The notes below the pieces were generated by a model. That model was not told the DNA's origin. It was given only the letters and a program-made list of their open reading frames with translations, and searched no databases. Below are positions 1 through 8,224 of a stretch of 64,000 nucleotides of DNA, piece by piece (position 1 is the stretch's first letter; the number at the start of each line of letters is the position of its first letter). This DNA is from Thermodesulfobacteriota bacterium. Its GTDB lineage: Bacteria > Desulfobacterota > UBA8473. The stretch covers positions 1 to 64,000 of the forward strand of contig JBFLWQ010000010.1 of assembly GCA_040757775.1 (NCBI GenBank). Reading direction: 5' to 3'. The translations under genes and the position numbers were made by a program.

Positions 1-84
1 GTAGTTTTTCCAACACAACTTTACTAAAAACCGCCGAGCTATATTCTCAGTCTTTACGGTATGTTCGAATGACTTTATGTCCAT

Positions 85-106
85 GACACCATTATATTAT
101 GGTGCC
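85..106. promoter_or_regulatory. Inverted repeat downstream of the STAS gene
   Basis: The arms GACACCAT and ATGGTGCC flank a six-base AT loop (one G-T pair on the minus strand). No T-tract follows on either strand, so it is not a standard intrinsic terminator. It shares the ATGGTG/CACCAT word with the dyad at 673-692 but in the opposite arrangement. It could be an operator for whatever gene lies left of the window. Bases 1-146 hold nothing else recognisable. Confidence 0.3.
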
Positions 107-146
107 AAATCTTTTACAATCACCTAAAATTTTATACCTGGTTCCA

Positions 147-500
147 TTACTTCATCAGAGAGGTTGCTCCTTCAAAACCACATGGTGATGTATATTCAGG
201 TACATTCACCATTCCCAGATTTTTGAAGTTGCCTTCCTGCCCCGATGAAATTCCAAGTATTTTTATTGATTGAACCGTTTTTTTTAACTCCCGTACAACA
301 CTCGAAAGCAAAAAGGTGCCAAAGGTTGTATATTGGTCAATTTCTTTAAGATCGATGGTCAAATGCTGACAATGGGGAGAAAGGGAGTCGTTCAGGAAAG
401 AATAGATATCGTAAACCGTTTTGGGACTGAGCTCTCCCTGAATCTGAATATAAGACTCTTTGCCTGAATGTTTGAACAAAAAATTGACAGGGTTGTCCAT
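147..500 (-). CDS. STAS-domain protein (anti-sigma-factor-antagonist-like)
   Basis: A 117-residue single-domain protein with the STAS layout: an N-terminal beta pair (GELSPKTVYD), a central strand LTIDLKEIDQ and then the loop-helix region YTTFGTFLLSSVVREL, where STAS proteins usually carry D-S-S-G. Here the phosphorylatable serine position appears to be threonine (TTFG). STAS proteins bind partner kinases or other regulators through this loop. The start ATG at 498-500 has GGAG six bases upstream. The gene follows the NtrC-type activator gene on the same strand after 326 bp and has its own sigma54-like promoter, so it looks like the target of that two-component system. The C-terminal segment with GFEGATSLMK is unusual for a minimal STAS domain. 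The partner is not identifiable here. Confidence 0.6.
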   Translation of the reverse strand: MDNPVNFLFKHSGKESYIQIQGELSPKTVYDIYSFLNDSLSPHCQHLTIDLKEIDQYTTFGTFLLSSVVRELKKTVQSIKILGISSGQEGNFKNLGMVNVPEYTSPCGFEGATSLMK

Positions 501-545
501 GAGTTACTCCTTCCCCACGAAAGCTTCGAAGAAATAATTAGAGTT

Positions 546-564
546 AAAGCAATTTTCATTCCAA
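546..564 (-). promoter_or_regulatory. Sigma54-type (-24/-12) promoter of the STAS gene
   Basis: On the minus strand the site reads TTGGAATGAAAATTGCTTT. GG and GC are separated by exactly ten bases, as sigma54 requires, and the -12 block TTGCTTT fits the consensus fully; the -24 block is TTGGaA rather than TTGGCAC. Transcription would start near 537, leaving a leader of about 37 bases before the ATG at 500. The gene immediately upstream encodes a GAFTGA-containing sigma54 activator, which supports the call. Confidence 0.6.
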
Positions 565-672
565 CTTCAAAAAGTCTGAATACAATACCTGAAGAAAGCT
601 ATAACTATCTTATTTATAAAGGGTAATTTATAATTGTTTTGACTTATTTTAAATCAGCCGTTCCCTCTTTGG

Positions 673-692
673 TTATGGTGTTTTCACCATAA
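673..692. promoter_or_regulatory. Perfect dyad, candidate enhancer site for the NtrC-type regulator
   Basis: TTATGGTG and CACCATAA form a perfect eight-base inverted repeat around TTTT. Its centre lies about 145 bases upstream of the start site predicted from the sigma54-like promoter at 546-564, a typical distance for an enhancer-binding protein. As RNA it would also be a hairpin, but no T-tract follows. It could alternatively be a weak terminator of the upstream operon. Confidence 0.45.
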
Positions 693-826
693 TTGTGTTG
701 CGGTAAGTTTGGCTATCTATCTGTAATCTTTGGAGTTTATTGGAAAGAAAGGGCTACTCCCTAAGCCAGAAGAGTTATGGGTAAATCCCCATAAGAGCAT
801 TGGATACATCTGAGCTTTTTGATGAT

Positions 827-2224
827 TTAGAGGAACTCTTTCCTGTCAAGACCATACCTGACCAACTTCTCATAGAAGGTCTTATAATTCAATCCTGCCT
901 GCTTGGCTGCCAGTGTAATATTTCCTCTGTTTTTGGAGAGCACTGCCTTCAGGTATTCATTTTCCCATGCATAAATAAGCCCTTTTTTCATTTCCCTGAA
1001 GGGCATGCTGGTATCGAGGGGCAAAGGTGAGTTGGCTTGCCTGGAGAAGGAGTTTACCTCGAATATAGGCGAATAATCAAACCTTTGAATTGTTGGCCCT
1101 TTTTCTATCAATACAGACTTTTCTATAGTATTTTCCAGCTCCCTTATATTCCCTGGCCAGTGGTACTGGAATAATAAATTTAATGCCTCAGGAGAAACGT
1201 TTTTTATCCCTCCGCTTCGAGGATCTCCGTATTTTTCCAAAAAATGGGAAACTAAAAGGGGAATATCGTCCAGTCTCTCTCTCAGAGGGGGAAGATTAAT
1301 ATATAAGACATTGATCCTGTAGTAAAGGTCTTCTCGAAATTTTCCCTGTTTTACACATTCTTCCAGATTTTGATTTGTCGCTGATATAACTCTGGCATCG
1401 ACTTTTATAATCCTGTTTCCCCCTACCCGACGTATCTCCTTCTCCTGAAGAAATCGCAGCAGCTTTCCCTGGATGGAAAGGGGGCAATCGCCTATCTCGT
1501 CCAGGAACAGGGTTCCCTGGTGTGCCAACTCAAAACTGCCAATCTTCTGGTTGTGGGCACCTGTAAAGGCACCCTTTTCATGTCCAAAAAGCTCAGATTC
1601 CAGCAGGGTTTCAGGGATAGCAGCACAGTTTACCGTGATCAGAGGTTTCTTTTTTCGGGTGCTATGGTAATGGATAGCCTTTGCCACCAGTTCCTTTCCC
1701 GTTCCTGTTTCCCCCCTGATCAGGGTTGTGGTGTCACTCTCCGCAGCCAGGGTGATAAGCTCATACACCCTCTTCATCCTGTGGTTCTTCCCCACTATTT
1801 GATGAAAATCGTATCTTTCCTCGACCTCTCTCCTCAAGGAGACATTTTCCTCCATCAAGGCATGGGTCTGGAGTATCTTTTTCAGGGAGAGTTCCAGAAG
1901 ATTTATATCAAAGGGTTTCTGGATGAAGTCATAGGCTCCCAGCTTCATAGCCTGAACCACCTGTGGTATCTCTCCGTAAGCGGTAACGATAACCACGTAT
2001 ATGTGGGGATAGGATTTTCTTATATTCTCCAGAAGCTGAAGCCCGTCCATACCCGGCATCTTCAGGTCGGTCACAACAATATTGAAATTCCTTTCCTCCA
2101 GTTTATTCAGGGCATCTGCCCCGTTTCTGGCAGTGGAGATTTCCAGCCCCATCCCTTTCAATGCCATCTTTAGCTGAACCAGAAATATCTCCTCGTCATC
2201 AACAATCAGTATACGTCTTTTCAT
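827..2224 (-). CDS. NtrC-family sigma54-dependent response regulator
   Basis: A 465-residue protein with three parts. Residues 1-120 are a receiver (acidic DD at 9-10, phospho-acceptor D53 in VVTDLKMPGMDG, lysine in IQKPFD). Residues about 140-370 are the AAA+ sigma54-interaction domain, with Walker A GETGTGKE, the sigma54-contacting GAFTGA loop and the R-finger region ELENTIEKSV. A C-terminal Fis-type helix-turn-helix follows (GNITLAAKQAGLNYKTFYEKL). The ATG overlaps the stop of the upstream kinase gene by four bases (ATGA), so the two are translationally coupled. Family knowledge says phosphorylation drives oligomerisation and open-complex formation at sigma54 promoters. The best visible target is the STAS gene just downstream. 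Confidence 0.93.
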   Translation of the reverse strand: MKRRILIVDDEEIFLVQLKMALKGMGLEISTARNGADALNKLEERNFNIVVTDLKMPGMDGLQLLENIRKSYPHIYVVIVTAYGEIPQVVQAMKLGAYDFIQKPFDINLLELSLKKILQTHALMEENVSLRREVEERYDFHQIVGKNHRMKRVYELITLAAESDTTTLIRGETGTGKELVAKAIHYHSTRKKKPLITVNCAAIPETLLESELFGHEKGAFTGAHNQKIGSFELAHQGTLFLDEIGDCPLSIQGKLLRFLQEKEIRRVGGNRIIKVDARVISATNQNLEECVKQGKFREDLYYRINVLYINLPPLRERLDDIPLLVSHFLEKYGDPRSGGIKNVSPEALNLLFQYHWPGNIRELENTIEKSVLIEKGPTIQRFDYSPIFEVNSFSRQANSPLPLDTSMPFREMKKGLIYAWENEYLKAVLSKNRGNITLAAKQAGLNYKTFYEKLVRYGLDRKEFL

Positions 2225-3684
2225 TTGATCGACAACCTGACAACCATCTGGGTACCTTCACCTACCTTGCTTTCCACCAGTATCTCCCCCTTATGGAGGT
2301 TAATCATGTTCCTGGTAATAGCCAGACCCAGCCCAATCCCTTTATCCTTGGTGGTATAGAAGGGTTGAAATATCCTCTCGACTTCTTCTTCAGAGATTCC
2401 GCAGCCGGTATCGGCAAACTTCACCTCCAGGACATCGGCAGTTTTCCTGCTCCCCTCTTCCTCCCTGATGCAGGTGGTGATAGTGAGATTACCCCCATGT
2501 GGCATGGCCTCCATGGCATTTTTTACAATATTCTGGAAGGCATGTTTGATCTTGAAGCCATCCGCCCAGATCCTTTGAAGTTTCTTATCATAACGCTTGT
2601 TGACCTGAATATTTGACTTCCTGAACGCCTCCTCGACCTGAAACAGGACACCATCGAGGACATCATGGATATCTACCTTATTGCAGGTAAGCTCTACCGG
2701 CCTGGCATAGTCCAGGAGATCGGTTATAATCCTGTTGATAGAACCCACTCCATCCACGATTCCTTCGAGTGCAATCCTTTCTTCTTCATCAATAGTAGAA
2801 TGTTTCTGGAAACACTGAACCCCTGTGAGGACCTGCTGTAAAGGATTCCTGATTTCATGGGCTACCCGGGCTGCGGTTTCCCCCAGGGCAGCCATCTTTT
2901 GAGACTGAAAAAGCTCCTTCTCCAACCGGTTCTGCTCTGTTAAATCCTGAATCACCAGAAGGATACCTGTCTCCTCCCCTGTTACCCTGGATAAAGGTAT
3001 CTCTGAGATGCTCGCGTTCAAGACCTTTATCCCGTCTCCGGGGCAATGGTATCTTAATTCCAGCCCGTACAACGGTTCATGGCTCCTCTGGACCCTGTAT
3101 AATTTCTCCTCTAACCTCTCTATGGGCAAAACATCTTTTAAGGGCTTACCACTGGCATCCCCTCTTGCGATCTGGAAGATTTCACAACAGCTCCTATTTG
3201 CCAGCATTATGTTAAACTCTTTATCCATTACCAGAAGTCCAGAGGGACTGTAAGATACTATATTCTCATTGAATCTTTTTAACAGCAGGTTTTCCATAGC
3301 TATACGCTGTTTTTCCAGGGCATTTCGGATTACTGCTCTCACCTCATCCAGATCCAGGGGCTTTATGAGGTAGGAGAACGCCCCTATACTAAGGGCATCT
3401 ATTGAATTCTTGAGGGAGGCATTGCCGGTGATAATGATGCCCTCGGTTTGAGGAGAAATCTCCTTAACCTTTTTCAGAACCTCTATCCCGCTTATATCAG
3501 GGAGTATTATATCTATGAGGACGACATGGAAGAAAGTATGCTCTGCCTTAGCTACAGCTTCTTTACCTCTCTGGACGGCATCTACCTGATACCCTATATC
3601 CTGAAATACATCCTTCAAGACTTCGCAGAGTTCTTCCTGGTCATCAACTATCAGGAGGTTTACATTTTCAGACATCTTCTCCAT
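2221..3684 (-). CDS. Receiver-PAS-histidine kinase
   Basis: A 487-residue soluble kinase. Residues 1-125 are a receiver with D58 in VVLIDIILPDISG. A PAS-like sensor covers about 140-260 (SPSGLLVMDKEFNIMLANRS). Then comes a HisKA helix with intact phospho-acceptor in AARVAHEIRNPLQQVL, and a HATPase_c domain with N box (NIVKNAMEAM), DTGCGIS and GIGLGLAI motifs. No membrane segment is visible, so it senses a cytoplasmic signal or is controlled through its own receiver. It is the only kinase of this operon with a normal histidine and is the likely phosphate source for the coupled NtrC-type regulator. It lies nine bases after the tandem receiver gene. Two close ATGs (residues 1 and 4) are possible starts. 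Confidence 0.92.
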   Translation of the reverse strand: MEKMSENVNLLIVDDQEELCEVLKDVFQDIGYQVDAVQRGKEAVAKAEHTFFHVVLIDIILPDISGIEVLKKVKEISPQTEGIIITGNASLKNSIDALSIGAFSYLIKPLDLDEVRAVIRNALEKQRIAMENLLLKRFNENIVSYSPSGLLVMDKEFNIMLANRSCCEIFQIARGDASGKPLKDVLPIERLEEKLYRVQRSHEPLYGLELRYHCPGDGIKVLNASISEIPLSRVTGEETGILLVIQDLTEQNRLEKELFQSQKMAALGETAARVAHEIRNPLQQVLTGVQCFQKHSTIDEEERIALEGIVDGVGSINRIITDLLDYARPVELTCNKVDIHDVLDGVLFQVEEAFRKSNIQVNKRYDKKLQRIWADGFKIKHAFQNIVKNAMEAMPHGGNLTITTCIREEEGSRKTADVLEVKFADTGCGISEEEVERIFQPFYTTKDKGIGLGLAITRNMINLHKGEILVESKVGEGTQMVVRLSIK

Positions 3685-3693
3685 TTTCCCTTC

Positions 3694-4458
3694 TCATACT
3701 TTGATCCCCTTCCTGTTACCCCTGCATATCTCATCCACTACATTTAATACCTCATCCATGTTCAGGGGTTTATAAAGGCAGGTATAGGCACTGCTGTCCA
3801 GTGCCTCTTCCACCAGTGCCTTTACTTCCTGTCGGTAACCCGTCATCATCACCGCACAGGCCAGGGGGTTAATCCCCTTAATAGCCTTATAGATCTCCAG
3901 TCCATTGAGTAACGGCATCTTCACATCAATGAATACAATGCAAAACTGTTTATCCCTGGCTAACTCGATGGCTCTTTGCCCGGAATCTGCGATAAACACA
4001 GTATGTCCCTTGGTCTGGAGGATGTCTCTCAGGTTATGGAGGATACCCTTATCATCATCGACTATCAGGATTAACCGTCCTTTCTCCTCCTTGAGAGATT
4101 CTTCGATAGCGATCAATAGCCTGCTGATATCCAAAGGCTTATAAAAGACGTCATAAGCCCCGGAAGCCAGCGCCTCCCCTACCAGGTCTTCCACAGCATA
4201 GGCAGTCATCATAATGGTTACTGTCCCGGAGCTGACCTCTTTTATCCGTTTGTAGGTTTCTACCCCGTCCATTCCCGGCATTTTTATATCCATAAGAATG
4301 AGGTCAAACCTCTCCTTCTTCACTGTGTCAATAGCTCTATGTCCATCCGGACAGACATATGCCTTGTAGCCCTTGAGTTCTAACACATCAGCCAGGTTGT
4401 AGGCAAAGTCCACGTTATCATCAACGATCAAGAGTCTGGTCTTTTCTACCATCTTCAT
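3694..4458 (-). CDS. Tandem receiver protein without output domain
   Basis: A 254-residue protein made of two complete CheY-like receivers (about 1-125 and 130-250) and nothing else. Each has its acidic pair (VDDN, VDDD), phospho-acceptor aspartate (LILMDIKMPGMDG and IVFIDVKMPLLNG) and switch lysine (FYKPLD, LYKPLN). With no DNA-binding or enzymatic output it probably passes or drains phosphoryl groups between the operon's kinases and the NtrC-type regulator. It sits between the degenerate kinase gene (38 bases upstream) and the receiver-PAS-kinase gene (nine bases downstream). Such genes are often annotated only as response regulator. Confidence 0.9.
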   Translation of the reverse strand: MKMVEKTRLLIVDDNVDFAYNLADVLELKGYKAYVCPDGHRAIDTVKKERFDLILMDIKMPGMDGVETYKRIKEVSSGTVTIMMTAYAVEDLVGEALASGAYDVFYKPLDISRLLIAIEESLKEEKGRLILIVDDDKGILHNLRDILQTKGHTVFIADSGQRAIELARDKQFCIVFIDVKMPLLNGLEIYKAIKGINPLACAVMMTGYRQEVKALVEEALDSSAYTCLYKPLNMDEVLNVVDEICRGNRKGIKV

Positions 4459-4496
4459 CTCCTGAAAAAAAATTAAGGGTGTAAGGGTAACTTCGT

Positions 4497-5849
4497 CTAA
4501 CCTATGGGTAATCTTATAGAAAAGGCGGTTCCTTTACCAACTTCACTTTCAACCTCAATTGTACCACCATGCCCTTCCACCAGAGACTTGCAAAGGGTGA
4601 GTCCAAGACCGATGCCAGCGGGCTTACTGGAAAAGAGGGGGGCAAAGATATTGCTCTTGTCTTCCCTGGAGACCCCACAACCAGTGTCTTTGAACTCTAT
4701 CTCCTGGAAACCGTCTTTCTCTCCGGTTTTGATATGCAGCCTTCCTCCCCCGGACATTGCCTCAACGGCATTTGTAACCATATTTATGAATACCAACCGG
4801 AGTTGATCCTTATCCGCCTTAATTGCAGGCAGGGTGCTTTTCATGTCCTTAACTATTTCTATTCCTTCAGGCACTGCAATGTTGGATAACACATCATCAA
4901 TAATATCGCTGACCAGAACCTCCACCAGGACGGGAGTCCTCATACGAGAAAAGTCCAGGAGGTCTGATATGATCTTGTCAGACAGACTTATCTGTCTTTC
5001 TATCCTTTGGAGGTGTTCTATAACCTTCTCTTCAGGATCCCTAAGCTTCATGTTGAGGTAGTAAACCGAGGATTTGATTACCGACAGGGGGTTTCTCAGC
5101 TCGTACCCTACGTGGGCGGCCAATTGCCCTATGGTAGCCAGCCTTTCCGTTTTAATGAGTTCTTCCCTGTTCGCTTTCAGCTTTTTCCTCATATCATCTA
5201 AAGAAGCAGCCAGGTCCCCGATCTCATCAGGTGATGACATCTTTACTTCATAATCCAGGTTTCCCTGAGCCACTGCCCCGGCAAAGTCCTTTAAATGACT
5301 TATGGGTGTTACTATGCCGGCAGAAAGGCGTCTTCCCAGGAATATAAGGGTAATAATGCCAGCGATGAATACTGCGATAGTAATCATGAAGTCTTTTCTA
5401 TGAGATGAGCTTATAAGCCTGTCTGTCTCTGCCCTAAATTCCTCCATGATGGCATGTACTTTCCTTGCCTTTTTCCTCAGTTCAATCATCTGTTCCTGGC
5501 TTGGTCTGCCAGTGGCGACTATCTTTTCAAATACGGCTATGTGATCATCCAGTGCACTTATAAGTCTACCTTCACCCTTCCCTGCCTCTTTGATTCTGGC
5601 TATAGCATCTCTGAACCTTTCCATGGAGGTCTCTTTTCCCGGAGAAAACCGATCTTCTCCAAACAAAAGCCAGTTTTTCTCCTCTCTCCTTGCATCCAAA
5701 AAATTAATCTCTATTTCATCCAATCTCTGATGTACCTCAAGCCATTGGTCGGTCCTGTGGAGATATACTATATGTGTACCCCCTACTATGCCTACAAAAA
5801 GCAGGACGAATAGGGAAAGTCCAAGACTTAACCTTTTGCTGATCTTCAT
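4497..5849 (-). CDS. Membrane sensor histidine kinase with Tyr in place of the phospho-acceptor His
   Basis: A 450-residue membrane protein. TM1 is at about 8-28, a helical periplasmic sensor with a 4-helix-bundle look spans 30-150, TM2 is at about 153-172, and a HAMP linker (ITPISHLKDFAGAVAQGNLDYEV) follows. In the HisKA region the usual H-E-L-R-N-P box reads VGYELRNPLSVI: Y249 (TAC at 5103-5105) replaces histidine, with H246 three residues earlier. The HATPase_c domain looks intact (NMVTNAVEAM, DTGCGVS, GIGLGLTLCKSL). As read it cannot autophosphorylate in the normal way, so it may be a ligand-sensing pseudokinase or phosphatase acting on the adjacent receivers, or carry a one-base change from CAC. 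A good RBS (GGGAAG) precedes the ATG. Confidence 0.88.
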   Translation of the reverse strand: MKISKRLSLGLSLFVLLFVGIVGGTHIVYLHRTDQWLEVHQRLDEIEINFLDARREEKNWLLFGEDRFSPGKETSMERFRDAIARIKEAGKGEGRLISALDDHIAVFEKIVATGRPSQEQMIELRKKARKVHAIMEEFRAETDRLISSSHRKDFMITIAVFIAGIITLIFLGRRLSAGIVTPISHLKDFAGAVAQGNLDYEVKMSSPDEIGDLAASLDDMRKKLKANREELIKTERLATIGQLAAHVGYELRNPLSVIKSSVYYLNMKLRDPEEKVIEHLQRIERQISLSDKIISDLLDFSRMRTPVLVEVLVSDIIDDVLSNIAVPEGIEIVKDMKSTLPAIKADKDQLRLVFINMVTNAVEAMSGGGRLHIKTGEKDGFQEIEFKDTGCGVSREDKSNIFAPLFSSKPAGIGLGLTLCKSLVEGHGGTIEVESEVGKGTAFSIRLPIG

Positions 5850-5894
5850 TTTTTCTTCCCTGTGGCTACACAGTAGACAGTGAAAGGTAAAGAG

Positions 5895-7280
5895 TTAAAA
5901 TACATGTATTGCCTTTCCGTATACACTATGGGCAGCTTCCATCACGCTCTCGAACAGCGTAGGGTGGGCATGGATAGTGGCACTCAATTCTTTAGCTGTT
6001 ATTCCCAGTTTGATAGTCAAAGCAATCTCATGGATCAATTCCGTTGCAAGGGGGCCTATGATCTGACCACCCACAATCTTTTCTGTCCCCTTTTCCACCA
6101 CCAGCTGGACCGAACCAACAGCCTGCCCCATGGCCATGGCTTTACCGGATGCTGAAAAGGGAAACCACCCTGTCTTAACCTCTACCCCTGATGCCCGTGC
6201 ATCATCTGCTGTCAGACCAACACTGGCTATCTCAGGGGAAGTATAAGCGCAACGGGGGATAACAGAATAATCAATTTTAGAGTCTATCCCCATGGCATTC
6301 TCAACTGCTGCAATACCCTCAGCATATGCCACATGGGCAAGGAGTATCCCTCCGGTAACATCCCCAACGGCATAAATACCCCTGATATTTGTCTCCATCC
6401 TGTCATTCACCAATATATTCCCTTTTTCATCGAGATTAACTCCCAGATACTCTAATCCAATGCCTTTTGAGTTGGGGATCCTTCCGATGGAAATAAGGAG
6501 CTTATCACCTGCAATCTCATCACCGTTGCCCAAAAGACAGGTAATGCCTTCATCTTTGTAAGAGAGCACATCCTTTACTCTGGTCTTCACAAGGATCTTA
6601 ATTCCCCTTTTTCTCAGAATTTGTGTCATCTGCCTCGAAATCCTTTTATCCTCTCTGGGCAGTATCTGATCCATCATCTCAACCAGGGTGACCTTTACGC
6701 CTAAGGCATTGAAGAAACAGGCAAACTCTAACCCAATTGCCCCTCCTCCAATAATAAGGACACTTTTGGGTAGTTTATCCAGTTTTAGTGCCTGGGTACT
6801 CGTTAAAACGGAGGGGTGCTCAGAATTTAGGAGAGGCAGCATTGCTGGTTTAGAGCCGGTCGCTATTACGATCTTTGTGGCATCTATATCTTCAGCACCA
6901 GAAGGGGATTCCACCCTGATCTTTGTTGGTGAGATTAAAGTTGCAGTACCCCTGACAAATCTGATACCCCTTTTCTTGAATATCCCGTGTATACCATTGC
7001 CCAGGCCTTCGACAACACGACCCTTCCGTTCCATAATCTTTCCGAGATCAGCACGAACTTCGTTAACATAAACCCCAAACTCTCCTGCTTCCTTTATAGA
7101 GGTAAAGAGTTCAGCGGATGCAAGAATGGCCTTGGTAGGGATACAACCATGGTTGAGACAGGTACCTCCGATAGCATCCTTTTCTATAACAGTAACCTCA
7201 GCACCTAACTGTGAAGCCCTTATTGCCCCTACATAACCACCAGGTCCAGAACCGATAATAACGATCTTTTCCTTGCCCAA
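5895..7280 (-). CDS. lpdA: Dihydrolipoamide dehydrogenase (E3)
   Basis: A flavoprotein disulfide reductase that reoxidises dihydrolipoyl groups of 2-oxoacid dehydrogenases or the glycine cleavage system with NAD. It shows the FAD fold GSGPGGYVGAIRA, the redox-active pair in GGTCLNHGCIPTK, the NAD site GGGAIGLEFA, the second FAD site GIYAVGDVTG and the C-terminal catalytic HAHPTLFE. I place the start at the TTG at 7280, eight bases after GGGAGG; an in-frame ATG exists at 7313 but it lies upstream of this RBS. That gives about 461 residues, normal for the family. No E1, E2 or lipoyl-protein gene is in the window. It is divergent from cooC, and the signalling operon follows 45 bases downstream, so read-through is plausible. 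Confidence 0.93.
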   Translation of the reverse strand: MGKEKIVIIGSGPGGYVGAIRASQLGAEVTVIEKDAIGGTCLNHGCIPTKAILASAELFTSIKEAGEFGVYVNEVRADLGKIMERKGRVVEGLGNGIHGIFKKRGIRFVRGTATLISPTKIRVESPSGAEDIDATKIVIATGSKPAMLPLLNSEHPSVLTSTQALKLDKLPKSVLIIGGGAIGLEFACFFNALGVKVTLVEMMDQILPREDKRISRQMTQILRKRGIKILVKTRVKDVLSYKDEGITCLLGNGDEIAGDKLLISIGRIPNSKGIGLEYLGVNLDEKGNILVNDRMETNIRGIYAVGDVTGGILLAHVAYAEGIAAVENAMGIDSKIDYSVIPRCAYTSPEIASVGLTADDARASGVEVKTGWFPFSASGKAMAMGQAVGSVQLVVEKGTEKIVGGQIIGPLATELIHEIALTIKLGITAKELSATIHAHPTLFESVMEAAHSVYGKAIHVF

Positions 7281-7321
7281 AAATTCCACCTCCCTCCTAT
7301 GTACTTTAATCACTTTTAAAT

Positions 7322-7351
7322 CTCATAACAAATTCATATACCCTATGTCAA
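7322..7351 (-). promoter_or_regulatory. Candidate sigma70 promoter of lpdA
   Basis: On the minus strand TTGACA is followed after 17-18 bases by TTATGA/TATGAG. The -35 is perfect and the -10 moderate. It lies about 50 bases upstream of the lpdA start in the divergent lpdA-cooC spacer. Confidence 0.45.
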
Positions 7352-7367
7352 GATATATAGTTTTCCC

Positions 7368-7408
7368 TTGACACCTTCTTTTATTCCTAGTAGCTTAGGT
7401 TTAACCTA
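7368..7408 (+). promoter_or_regulatory. Candidate promoter and palindrome ahead of cooC
   Basis: TTGACA at 7368-7373 is followed 17 bases later by a weak -10 (TAGCTT). The perfect palindrome TAGGTTTAACCTA at 7396-7408 overlaps the region just downstream of the -10 and ends a few bases before the RBS. It is a plausible repressor site; no cognate regulator is adjacent. Confidence 0.35.
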
Positions 7409-7426
7409 TAAGCCAAGGAGATGAAT

Positions 7427-8224
7427 ATGACAAGCCTTCAAGACGACCTTGCGAAGTCAAATAAAAAGTCTGTTATAGCCGTTTCTGGGAAAGGTGGTAC
7501 AGGAAAGACGGTCATATCCACAATCATTATAAAACACCTAAAGAAGAAAGACTTGAAGATTCTGGCAATCGATGCTGATCCGGCAACGAGCCTCCCCCCT
7601 GCATTGGGTGTCAGTATCAAGAAGACCATAGGAGACATAAGAGAGACGCTCGTTCAAGGACCCGGAAGAGGTCCAACCACCGATTTGCCCGTTGATCTGA
7701 TGCTGGAATATCAGATACGGGGTATCCTGGCTGAGATACCAAAAATCTCTATTCTGGCCATTGGTCGCCCAGAAGGTCCGGGATGTTACTGTCTTGTCAA
7801 CGACATCCTCAGACATGCCATAGAAAAGTTCTCAGGCTATTATGATGTCACAGTAATCGACTGTGAAGCGGGTCTGGAACATCTGAGCAGGAGAACAACA
7901 AGAAGCGTTGATACCATGATCATAGTGACTGATGCCACTCAGAGGGGTATTAATACGGCAAAATTGATAAAAGAACTGGCAGAGAGTCTGGAGATAAATT
8001 TCTATAAAATATGCGTTATCCTCAATAGGGCATCGGAAGAACAGGCAAGAGTATTCAGCGAGAGTGCATCAAAATACGGAATTGAGCTTGCAGGGATAGT
8101 GCCGTATGATCAGAATATTACAGAGTACGATCTTGCCGGGAAGCCACTGATTGACCTGCCCGATGATTCCCCAGCTGTCATTGCCGTAGGGCAGATACTG
8201 GACAAACTAGAAATCCTCGTCTAG
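7427..8224 (+). CDS. cooC: CooC-type nickel-insertion ATPase (MinD/ParA superfamily)
   Basis: A P-loop ATPase with the deviant Walker A SGKGGTGKT at the N-terminus, the DADPATSLPPALG segment and the family signature IDCEAGLEHLSRRTTRSVD followed by a Walker B-like IIVTDATQRG. CooC proteins load nickel into the C-cluster of carbon monoxide dehydrogenase and related enzymes. The GCYCLVN segment matches the metal-binding cysteine pair region of CooC. AAGGAG (7415-7420) touches the first ATG at 7421, so the second in-frame ATG at 7427, six bases on, is the better start (265 residues). No CODH gene is in the window; the nearest metalloenzyme genes are the Hdr/Fwd cluster 1.2 kb downstream on the same strand. 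The 3' end overlaps the convergent next gene by 18 bases. Confidence 0.85.
   Translation: MTSLQDDLAKSNKKSVIAVSGKGGTGKTVISTIIIKHLKKKDLKILAIDADPATSLPPALGVSIKKTIGDIRETLVQGPGRGPTTDLPVDLMLEYQIRGILAEIPKISILAIGRPEGPGCYCLVNDILRHAIEKFSGYYDVTVIDCEAGLEHLSRRTTRSVDTMIIVTDATQRGINTAKLIKELAESLEINFYKICVILNRASEEQARVFSESASKYGIELAGIVPYDQNITEYDLAGKPLIDLPDDSPAVIAVGQILDKLEILV

Noticed and set aside
95-115. TTTGGCACC on the minus strand as a second sigma54 promoter
   Set aside because: The -24 block fits, but ten bases further there is TA instead of GC, so no -12 element.
1520-2173. Open frame of 217 codons on the plus strand
   Set aside because: It lies wholly antisense to the NtrC-type gene, whose motifs are clear; no RBS or domain supports it.
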